NCBI GenBank assembly: GCA_028292785.1
Contig: JAQGLQ010000228.1
Coordinates: forward strand, 1-11,251
DNA: 11,251 nt
Origin: Noviherbaspirillum sp.
GTDB lineage: Bacteria > Pseudomonadota > Gammaproteobacteria > Burkholderiales > Burkholderiaceae
Direction: 5' to 3'
Shown here: positions 6,423-11,251 of the stretch, piece after piece
Layout of the letters: every line of letters starts with the position of its first letter
Numbering within the stretch: position 1 is the first letter of the stretch
Made by a program: the position numbers and the translations under genes
Notes under the pieces: model-generated
What the model saw: the letters and a program-made list of their open reading frames with translations, nothing else
The model's database searches: none
What the model was told of the DNA's origin: nothing

Positions 6423-7022
6423 ATGAATACCAATTCAGCCGAGCGCCCTCGTTTTGTAATCGGAATCAGTGGAGCATCCGGCGTGATCTACGGAATCCGC
6501 ATGCTGCAGCTGCTGCGGGAACTCAACGTGGAGACCCATCTCGTCATGAGCCGTTCCGCCCAGGTGACGCTGGCGCATGAAACCAGCCTGGGGGTAGCCC
6601 AGGTGCGCGATCTGGCGGACGTTACCTATTCCAATGCCGATATCGGCGCGGCGATCTCGAGCGGCTCGTTCAGGGTGGCGGGCATGGTGATCGCGCCCTG
6701 CTCGATCAAGACGCTGTCGGAAATCGCGACCGGCGTGACAAGCAGCCTGTTATCGCGCTCCGCGGATGTGATGTTGAAGGAAAGGAAGCGCCTGGTCCTG
6801 ATGGTCAGGGAAACGCCGCTGCATCTGGGTCATCTGCGCAGCATGACGGCGGTGACGGAAGCCGGCGCGATCATCTATCCGCCGGTCCCCGCGTTCTATG
6901 CGAAGCCGGAGTCGCTCGACGCGATGATTGACCACACGCTGGGCCGCGTGCTCGACCTGTTCGGCCTGGATTCGCGCACCGTGCGGCGCTGGAATCCGGG
7001 CAGCCCGCGCAGCCAGCCGTGA
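6423..7022 (+). CDS. ubiX: UbiX-type flavin prenyltransferase
   Basis: The 199-residue protein belongs to the UbiX/Pad1 family, which attaches a dimethylallyl group to FMN to make prenylated FMN, the cofactor of UbiD-type decarboxylases. Seen in order: FMN-binding GISGASG (14-20), SRSAQVTLAHET (43-54), APCSIKTLSEIATG (91-104), ADVMLKERKRLVLMVRETPL (114-133) with the family's Lys119, Arg129 and Glu130, and PPVPAFYAKPESLDAMID (153-170) with Tyr159. Length is normal. Prenyl-FMN serves ubiquinone synthesis and also decarboxylation of aromatic acids; no UbiD gene is in this window, so which one this copy serves is open. Position among catabolic genes and divergent from an enoyl-CoA hydratase leans towards an aromatic decarboxylation role. 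The ATG has only a weak GGA upstream; the frame stays open to 6201 but that segment has no UbiX similarity. Confidence 0.93.
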   Translation: MNTNSAERPRFVIGISGASGVIYGIRMLQLLRELNVETHLVMSRSAQVTLAHETSLGVAQVRDLADVTYSNADIGAAISSGSFRVAGMVIAPCSIKTLSEIATGVTSSLLSRSADVMLKERKRLVLMVRETPLHLGHLRSMTAVTEAGAIIYPPVPAFYAKPESLDAMIDHTLGRVLDLFGLDSRTVRRWNPGSPRSQP

Positions 7023-7076
7023 GTCCGGATATCGGCATGCGGGTTGCCGGGACGGCAGGGCGAAAAAATTCCTGAA

Positions 7077-7199
7077 TTACAGCGTGGCGGCGAAAACCAC
7101 GGCGACTGAAGCGACGGCCACGACGGCCAAGGTGGTGCGAAGTGCGATATCGACAATGTCACGGAGAAGCATGGCAGAGGGCGTTCGGTTGATTTCCAT
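7077..7199 (-). CDS. Possible 40-residue single-span membrane peptide
   Basis: This short frame is too small for routine gene calling. A polar N-terminus (MEINRTPSAMLLRDIVDIAL) is followed by a hydrophobic helix rich in Ala and Val (about residues 22-40, TLAVVAVASVAVVFAATL) ending at TAA. The composition, with Arg/Asp residues before an uninterrupted hydrophobic span, suits a small inner-membrane peptide. No clear ribosome-binding site precedes the ATG and no promoter is obvious, so it may be chance. It lies between ubiX and the phage-like pair, convergent with ubiX. I do not recognise a family. Confidence 0.4.
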   Translation of the reverse strand: MEINRTPSAMLLRDIVDIALRTTLAVVAVASVAVVFAATL

Positions 7200-7250
7200 G
7201 GCGCAACGATAGCACCCGGATTGCCTCGCGTAAACGTCGGAATAAAGGAC

Positions 7251-7280
7251 TTTTTCGATTCTTATTTAGTCTTCGAAAAA
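7251..7280. repeat. AT-rich inverted repeat in the gap 7200-7350
   Basis: Perfect 8-bp arms TTTTTCGA (7251-7258) and TCGAAAAA (7273-7280) flank a 14-nt loop. The rest of the 7200-7350 stretch shows no gene. It lies about 70 nt downstream of the 7351-7656 gene on the minus strand. It is too AT-rich for a standard terminator stem, but could be a weak one or a protein site. Confidence 0.35.
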
Positions 7281-7350
7281 ACGTGTTTTGGCCGCAACAG
7301 CATGGGCGCTTTCCTTAATTTTTCGACAGCGAACATTCCGTCCCCCGGCG

Positions 7351-7656
7351 CTACTCATGTCCCCGGTTGCGGCGGTTCATCGCCCGTTCGACCATGAGCC
7401 TGACCTGCAGCGCTTCGTTCTCCCGGCGAATATTGTCGAGATCGAATTCCGGTGGCATCAGCATCTCTTCCCACCACACGCCATCGAGGTCGGCGGGATT
7501 CACGTGCTCCTGGTTCCCGGCGAATGCCCAATACCCGTAAGCGCCGAGATACAGTACCGTCGGCGGCCCGTCGGCGATCCACTCCCCGCTTTTCACGATG
7601 CATGGCAGGTACCAGTAATAGCCTTCGGCCTTTGGCGCATTGCGGGTCCACCCCAT
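7351..7656 (-). CDS. Hypothetical protein, phage-like small aromatic-rich protein
   Basis: A 101-residue protein I cannot assign. It opens with MGWTRNAPKAEGYYWYLPC, has a second Trp/Tyr-rich stretch (YLGAYGYWAFAG, 36-47) and VWWEEMLMPPEF (60-71), and ends in a charged probable coiled helix (75-98). The pattern of W..P..EGYYW near the start and WWEE..MPPE later recalls small uncharacterised proteins often found in prophages; this is recollection, not a search. No signal peptide or membrane span. The start is well supported: AAGGAG lies 6 nt before the ATG. It is divergent from the phage-type ASCH gene, and the two may have arrived together. Confidence 0.65.
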   Translation of the reverse strand: MGWTRNAPKAEGYYWYLPCIVKSGEWIADGPPTVLYLGAYGYWAFAGNQEHVNPADLDGVWWEEMLMPPEFDLDNIRRENEALQVRLMVERAMNRRNRGHE

Positions 7657-7730
7657 CGCCTTCTCCTTGTCAATAACTGTTCAGTCTACTGATGAAATCC
7701 TGTCATTGTTTTGTTCGCGATCGCCCGAAC

Positions 7731-7744
7731 CTGATTTAAATCAA
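7731..7744. promoter_or_regulatory. FNR/ANR-like palindrome between the phage-type genes
   Basis: The 12-bp perfect palindrome TGATTTAAATCA (7732-7743) lies in CTGATTTAAATCAA, which matches the FNR/ANR consensus TTGAT-N4-ATCAA at nine of ten defined positions. Just upstream, GTTCG (7713-7717) and CGAAC (7726-7730) flank the palindrome GCGATCGC. The box centre is about 46 nt before the ATG at 7784, too close for classical activation at -41.5 with a leader carrying a ribosome-binding site. Repression or coincidence is as likely. Confidence 0.35.
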
Positions 7745-7783
7745 GTGTCGGCAATGGCATTCAAAATAACCGGAAGCGAACCG

Positions 7784-8431
7784 ATGAAAGAAAGACCGAT
7801 CATTTTCAGCGGGCCGATGGTGCGAGCCCTGCTGGAAAACAGGAAGACGCAAACCAGACGGATCTGCAAGCCGGCCGAGGGGCTTGAACAGGTCATCCGC
7901 ACTCCAAATGGTGAGTGGAGCGATGCACGCGGGATCGGGGTATTCCGCAGTCCTTACGGTCAGCGCGGCGACCGGCTCTGGGTCAAGGAAACCACTCTGG
8001 ATGTCGAGGCATTCGGCTGGCAAGGACCGGTCTACGCCGAGTCGGAGCAGGCGCGCGAAGCCTGCGCCGCAGGATATGGCACTCCCGATCAACCAGGCTT
8101 CATTGGGCCTTCCAGAATCAGGAAGCGCACTTCGCTTTTCATGAAGCGGTCGATCAGCCGCATCACCCTCGAAATAAGCAGCGTGCGCGTGGAACGCCTG
8201 CAGAACATTACCGAAGAGGACGCGATAGCCGAAGGCATCGAGCCGCTCGGCCCGGGCACATGGCGCATTTATCTTGCGGGGGCCGGCCGATCGATGGATG
8301 CCCTTCCGACAACCAATGATCCGGTCGAGTCCTATGCCTCGCTCTGGAAAATTATCAATGGCGCCGGCGCCTGGGACGCCAACCCCTGGGTATGGCGGGT
8401 CGAGTTCAACCGGATCGGGGCAGCGGACTGA
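7784..8431 (+). CDS. ASCH-domain protein of phage/prophage type
   Basis: A 215-residue protein of a family common in prophages and sometimes labelled a morphogenetic protein, related to the ASCH fold, which is thought to bind RNA or modified nucleotides. Family landmarks: MKERPIIFSGPMVRALLENR then KTQTRR at the N-terminus (1-26), GDRLWVKET (62-70), SRITLEISSVRVERLQNITEEDAIAEGI (125-152) and the C-terminal SYASLWKIINGAGAWDANPWVWRVEF (183-208). The central IRKRTSLFMKR (112-122) stands where relatives usually have a Trp- and Pro-containing segment. The start is chosen at the ATG with GGAAG upstream, where family similarity begins; a longer frame from 7640 is not supported. No other phage structural gene is nearby, so it is a stray prophage gene or cargo. 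Biochemical role unknown. Confidence 0.82.
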   Translation: MKERPIIFSGPMVRALLENRKTQTRRICKPAEGLEQVIRTPNGEWSDARGIGVFRSPYGQRGDRLWVKETTLDVEAFGWQGPVYAESEQAREACAAGYGTPDQPGFIGPSRIRKRTSLFMKRSISRITLEISSVRVERLQNITEEDAIAEGIEPLGPGTWRIYLAGAGRSMDALPTTNDPVESYASLWKIINGAGAWDANPWVWRVEFNRIGAAD

Positions 8432-8459
8432 AGCCGCCGCCATCGAACCGCATACCGAT

Positions 8460-9059
8460 TCAGCTTTTCATGCTTTCCACGGCCGCCTTGTTCGCTGGAG
8501 TGATGGTCCAGTAATACAGGGTTTTGCGGCCGATTTTTTCTTCCTTCTCGGGCGGCCATTCCGGGCCCATGTCGAAGTCGTGCGAGACGATACGGGTACC
8601 CACTTTCAGCTGCCTCCAGAGCTGCGGCCTCAGCTTCTGGTTCACGGAAGGCAGCAGATACAGGGTGACCACGGTGGCTTCCGCGAAGTCGGCGGCGAAC
8701 AGGTCGCCGACCATGAAATTGACCCGGTCTTCGACGCCGGCTGACTTGGCATTGGCTTTTGCCTCCGCGATGCGCTCCGGGTTGATGTCGATTCCGGTGC
8801 CGCGCGCTCCGCGTTCCTTGGCGGCAGTGACAACGATGCGGCCATCGCCGCAGCCGAGGTCGTATACGACATCCGATTTGCCGACATTCGCCATGTCCAG
8901 CATCTTGTTGACCAGTTCCATGGACGTCGGCACATAAGGTACGTCGAGGTTGACCACCGCCTGCGCGCGAGCGGGGCCGCTACCCAGCATGCATGCGAGA
9001 CTCATGAAAAGGGCCCCGAGCAGAGCCGGGGCGGAACGGATTCGGGAATGCAAGTTCAT
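8460..9059 (-). CDS. Class I SAM-dependent methyltransferase with an N-terminal signal peptide
   Basis: A 199-residue protein with a Sec-type signal: Arg6/Arg8, hydrophobic core about 10-26, then PARAQA with likely cleavage near residue 32-34. The mature part begins VNLDVPYVPTSMELVNKML and has SAM motif I VVYDLGCGDGRI (64-75), acidic post-I GIDINPERI (89-97), GDLFAADF (118-125), LYLLPSVN (133-140) and SHDFDMGPEW (159-168). The VPYVPT lead and LYLLPSVN recall the FAM173-like group (lysine methyltransferases in eukaryotes); I judge this by eye only. The target is unknown. The odd point is export: SAM is cytoplasmic, so either the segment is an uncleaved anchor or the protein works in an unexpected place. 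The ATG has AAGGAG 8 nt upstream, overlapping the permease stop 11 nt away, so the two genes form an operon. It is convergent with the ASCH gene. Confidence 0.88.
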   Translation of the reverse strand: MNLHSRIRSAPALLGALFMSLACMLGSGPARAQAVVNLDVPYVPTSMELVNKMLDMANVGKSDVVYDLGCGDGRIVVTAAKERGARGTGIDINPERIAEAKANAKSAGVEDRVNFMVGDLFAADFAEATVVTLYLLPSVNQKLRPQLWRQLKVGTRIVSHDFDMGPEWPPEKEEKIGRKTLYYWTITPANKAAVESMKS

Positions 9060-9070
9060 GACGCTGCTCC

Positions 9071-10528
9071 TTATCTGGTTTCGAATGAAATATCGGACTG
9101 CTTTTGCTTTGCCGGAAAAACGCGCATCAACAACATGAGACCAATACCGATGAACAGAACCGCGACGCCGATCCAGGCCGCGTTGAGCCCGCCGAGCTCC
9201 TGGCTATAGACGTAGGACAGGCTCGACCAGAGCATGTAGCCGCATACTGCGCAAAACAGCAACGGCAGCACGGGATAGAGCGGAACCTTGAAAGGACGCC
9301 GGGCATGCGGCTCGCGGATGCGCAGCACCACCAGCGAAAAACCCGCCAGCAGAAAAAACAGCCAGAAAATCGGCGCCGTGAATTCCACCATCGCCTTGAA
9401 CCCGCTGCCGGTTGCGCCGCCGACGATCAGCAGGGCTAAGGCGGCAATGCATTGCACGCGCATTGCATTGGCCGGCGTGTCGGACTTGCCATCCCATTCA
9501 CCCAGCTTGCCGAGTATCGGCCAGTCGCGCGCCACCGCATAACTGGTCCTGGCGCCCACGATGATGGTCGCGTTGATGGAGGTGATGGCGGAAACCGAAA
9601 CCAGCACGGCGATGACGCTTTCGCCGATCGGTCCCAGGGCGATGCGCATCAGGTCCGCCGCGATCGCGTCCGACTTGGCCATGCCCGCAAAACCAAGTCC
9701 CTTCCAGTAAGCCCATGTCACCAGTACATAGAGCACGGTGATGATCAGGATGGAGATGGTGAGTGCCTTCACCATGTTGCGGCTGTTGTCCTTCACTTCG
9801 GCGCTGATGTAGGCGGCCTCGTTCCATCCGCCATAGGTCAGCAGCACGAACACCATCGCGAGTCCGAAAGTAGCCGCGAGCGGCGGCATGGTGGCGGGCG
9901 CATTTGCGGCAGCCGCGGCTTGCGGCGCATCATCGATGAGCAGAGCGGCAGCAACGACGATCATCAGCAGTCCGCCCGCCTCCATCACGGTCAGCCATGT
10001 CTGGGCCAGCGAACCGGCCCTGATGCCAAACAGATTCACCCATGTCAGACCGATGATCGTGATGGCCGCATAGATCACCGAGCCCCAGGCCTTTCCGGCG
10101 AACGTCAGCGGCAGAATCTGATTCATGTAATCGCCGACCACGAAACCAAGCAGTGCGATCGAACCCGTGGTGATCACGGAAAAGCGCGCCCAGCCGAACA
10201 GGAATGCGACCGACCTGCCGTAAGCACGGAACAGGAAATGATAGTCGCCGCCCGCATGCGAATATGCCGTCGTCAGTTCCGCGTAGCACAGCGCACCGAT
10301 CAGCGAGATCAGGCCGCCGAGTATCCATGCGGCGAACATCCACTCGGTGCTTCCCGCCATTCCGGCCACGAGTGATGGCGCCTTGAATATGCCGGCGCCG
10401 ATCACGACGCCGACGATCAGGGCGATCGCTGCGCTCAGTCCCAGCGTGGGCCGCGGCAGACTTTCGGCGACGGAAGGGGCATGAGGAGCGGCCGGTTTGG
10501 CTGCTGCGGCAGGAAGATCGTTCAGCAT
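9071..10528 (-). CDS. APC-family amino acid permease
   Basis: A 485-residue inner-membrane transporter of the amino acid-polyamine-organocation superfamily, about twelve hydrophobic spans. After an Ala/Pro-rich cytoplasmic tail (1-28) comes span 1 with VGVVIGAGIF (39-48), the family's substrate-binding helix break. ELTTAYSHAGGDYHFLFRAYG (84-104) and the span-6 region FVLLTYGGWNEAAYISAEVKD (227-247) are also typical. C-terminal RRPFKVPLYPVLPLLF (410-425) is characteristic. Length is normal; the substrate cannot be read. The start is the ATG at 10528; a TTG at 10588 is possible but has no ribosome-binding site. The ATG itself has only weak GGAA upstream, and a short upstream frame ends across it (ATGCTGA), so translation may be coupled. 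The exported methyltransferase gene follows after 11 nt. Confidence 0.92.
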   Translation of the reverse strand: MLNDLPAAAAKPAAPHAPSVAESLPRPTLGLSAAIALIVGVVIGAGIFKAPSLVAGMAGSTEWMFAAWILGGLISLIGALCYAELTTAYSHAGGDYHFLFRAYGRSVAFLFGWARFSVITTGSIALLGFVVGDYMNQILPLTFAGKAWGSVIYAAITIIGLTWVNLFGIRAGSLAQTWLTVMEAGGLLMIVVAAALLIDDAPQAAAAANAPATMPPLAATFGLAMVFVLLTYGGWNEAAYISAEVKDNSRNMVKALTISILIITVLYVLVTWAYWKGLGFAGMAKSDAIAADLMRIALGPIGESVIAVLVSVSAITSINATIIVGARTSYAVARDWPILGKLGEWDGKSDTPANAMRVQCIAALALLIVGGATGSGFKAMVEFTAPIFWLFFLLAGFSLVVLRIREPHARRPFKVPLYPVLPLLFCAVCGYMLWSSLSYVYSQELGGLNAAWIGVAVLFIGIGLMLLMRVFPAKQKQSDISFETR

Positions 10529-10620
10529 GCCGGTCGCGGGACGTTCCCGGCCGAAAATGAACAACGCACTGGATACGCGGGCCGCCAAGGCCAGCTGGAA
10601 TCGTTTTCAATCACACGCAT
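10522..10620 (-). CDS. 32-codon upstream ORF overlapping the permease start (possible leader)
   Basis: This short frame begins at an ATG 4 nt after GGGGGGAG (10632-10625), the strongest ribosome-binding site near the permease. It ends in a TGA that overlaps the permease start: ATG-C-TGA. The peptide begins MRVIENDSSWPWRPAYPV, with two Trp and several Pro, and is otherwise unremarkable. Such an arrangement commonly couples translation of a weakly initiated downstream gene. It could also mark an older, frameshifted N-terminus of the permease, but permease homologues do not normally have such an extension. I see no attenuator-like alternative hairpins in it. Confidence 0.4.
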   Translation of the reverse strand: MRVIENDSSWPWRPAYPVRCSFSAGNVPRPAC

Positions 10621-10624
10621 GGAT

Positions 10625-10632
10625 CTCCCCCC
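10625..10632 (-). promoter_or_regulatory. Strong ribosome-binding site in front of the upstream ORF
   Basis: On the minus strand GGGGGGAG precedes the ATG at 10620 by 4 nt. No comparable site precedes either candidate permease start (10588 TTG, 10528 ATG). Confidence 0.5.
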
Positions 10633-10924
10633 GTGCAGCATCAGTGATGGAGTTGCAAAGACCGGATTGTGTCGCGGGCTTGTGGCATGGACGAGCCCAT
10701 CGGGTTATAGGACTGCCAATAGAGAACCCGTCGTACCGTAGGTTCTTGGTTTTGTTCCAAACAATGACCTGGATCAAGCTATGGTCAATGGCGATTATAG
10801 GCACATTTCGGTTTTGCCATCTGCGCGACCCAAATCGGGCATATATGCAGGTGCATGGAGCGCCACGGGACTGATGAAATGGACCGGGATGCCGGATGGC
10901 CACTCCCGCCAACGCCTGCGCCTT
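10633..10924. other. Gene-free stretch upstream of the permease unit
   Basis: I see no convincing gene here. The reverse frame 10607-10912 has no recognisable protein features and runs into the upstream ORF. A perfect TATAAT on the minus strand (10799-10794) lacks a fitting -35 and lies 174 nt before the upstream ORF. CGGGTT (10701-10706) and AACCCG (10725-10730) form a 6-bp inverted repeat. The permease promoter is presumably in this stretch but cannot be placed. Confidence 0.5.
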
Positions 10925-11251
10925 TCAAGAGCAGATCGGCATGGACCGGAGGTAGTCGATCGCTGCGATGGTATGGACGTCATTCCAGAACACATGATCG
11001 GCGATAACGAAAGCCGCAAGCCATGATCCCGCCACGATGATCAGGTCGCAACGTCCGCTTTTCCAGAGTTTCAGCGAATGCCGCGCGTATATCCAGGGCA
11101 CGCCCAGAGGATTGGGCCAGTCGGAGAGCAGGTGCATGATGCCACCGGCCGCGAAGCCGAATGCGACGGGTGCCCAGGCTACCGTGCCCAGCGTCAAATA
11201 CGAATAAGCCAGCAGCGCCACCCACGCGATGCCCCAGTGCGTCAGGGTCCT
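10925..11251 (-). CDS. YdjM/DUF457-type membrane-bound metal-dependent hydrolase, C-terminal 108 residues (5' end outside window)
   Basis: The reverse strand is open to the right edge and reads RTLTHWGIAWVALLAYSYL at its visible beginning. That is the end of the family's H-R-T-x-T-H motif, a presumed metal-binding signature; its first His lies outside. GGIMHLLSDWPNPLGVPWIYA follows, matching the second conserved block (HLL.D...P.GV), then a basic loop with LKLWKSGRCD and a further hydrophobic span (LIIVAGSWLAAFVIADHVF). The family consists of small multi-span inner-membrane proteins; E. coli YdjM is under SOS (LexA) control, but the family's reaction is not established. The gene is on the same strand as the permease unit, separated by about 300 nt, so co-transcription is doubtful. 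Confidence 0.82.
   Translation of the reverse strand, partial: RTLTHWGIAWVALLAYSYLTLGTVAWAPVAFGFAAGGIMHLLSDWPNPLGVPWIYARHSLKLWKSGRCDLIIVAGSWLAAFVIADHVFWNDVHTIAAIDYLRSMPICS

Noticed and set aside
7037..7080. Hairpin TGCC-N5-GGCA followed by GCGAAAAAATT after ubiX, considered as its terminator
   Set aside because: On the ubiX-coding strand the run is A, not T, and the stem is only 4 bp.
8460..9059. Lipoprotein signal on the methyltransferase (Ser-Leu-Ala-Cys23)
   Set aside because: Positions -3 and -2 do not fit the lipobox consensus, and a better Ala-x-Ala cleavage region follows at residues 30-34.
9452..10375. Plus-strand open frame (307 codons) opposite the permease
   Set aside because: His/Arg/Gly-rich translation without domains; it is the mirror of a clear twelve-span transporter on the other strand.
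10528..10620. Frameshifted N-terminus of the permease
   Set aside because: The protein starting at 10528 already has a full-length transporter core and tail, so no missing segment needs explaining; kept only as a minor alternative to an upstream ORF.
10607..10912. Minus-strand 101-codon frame between the permease and the YdjM-type gene
   Set aside because: No family resemblance or coding-like composition, and it overlaps the region expected to hold the permease promoter.

Overview
The window is a GC-rich, tightly packed piece of a bacterial chromosome, most likely from a proteobacterium. A betaproteobacterial (Burkholderiales-like) origin is my best guess from the feel of HmgA, the P450, the IclR/TetR regulators and the enoyl-CoA hydratase; no rRNA or other marker fixes it. 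I see no tRNA, rRNA, CRISPR array, transposase or integrase.

Left part (1-4516): a minus-strand run reads cytochrome P450 -> one-polypeptide redox partner (NADPH-ferredoxin reductase fused to an adrenodoxin-type [2Fe-2S] ferredoxin) -> homogentisate 1,2-dioxygenase (hmgA, running off the left edge). The gaps are 11 and 56 nt, so this looks like one operon. It is divergent from an IclR-family regulator. The AT-rich region between them holds a near-perfect sigma-70 promoter facing the P450 and several GTAAT/ATTAC palindromes, one over the predicted P450 start site and one over the predicted iclR start site. The simplest reading is a substrate-induced catabolic operon in which the P450 feeds a hydroxylated aromatic acid into the homogentisate ring-cleavage pathway. 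That link is inference from gene order.

Middle (4530-7022): a TetR regulator and an enoyl-CoA hydratase (minus strand, abutting genes, promoter at 6251-6279) are divergent from a UbiX-type flavin prenyltransferase with a hairpin in its leader. A CoA-thioester catabolic role for the hydratase, and a UbiD-type decarboxylase partner elsewhere for UbiX, are plausible but not shown here.

Accessory stretch (7023-8431): a possible 40-residue single-span membrane peptide, an unknown 101-residue protein and a phage-type ASCH-domain protein. The last two are divergent, with an FNR/ANR-like palindrome between them. This looks like a small phage-derived insertion.

Right part (8460-11251): a minus-strand pair consisting of an APC amino-acid permease and a class I SAM-dependent methyltransferase that carries a signal peptide. 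A 32-codon upstream ORF with a strong ribosome-binding site overlaps the permease start. After a roughly 300-nt gene-free stretch comes the C-terminal part of a YdjM/DUF457-type membrane protein, cut by the right edge.
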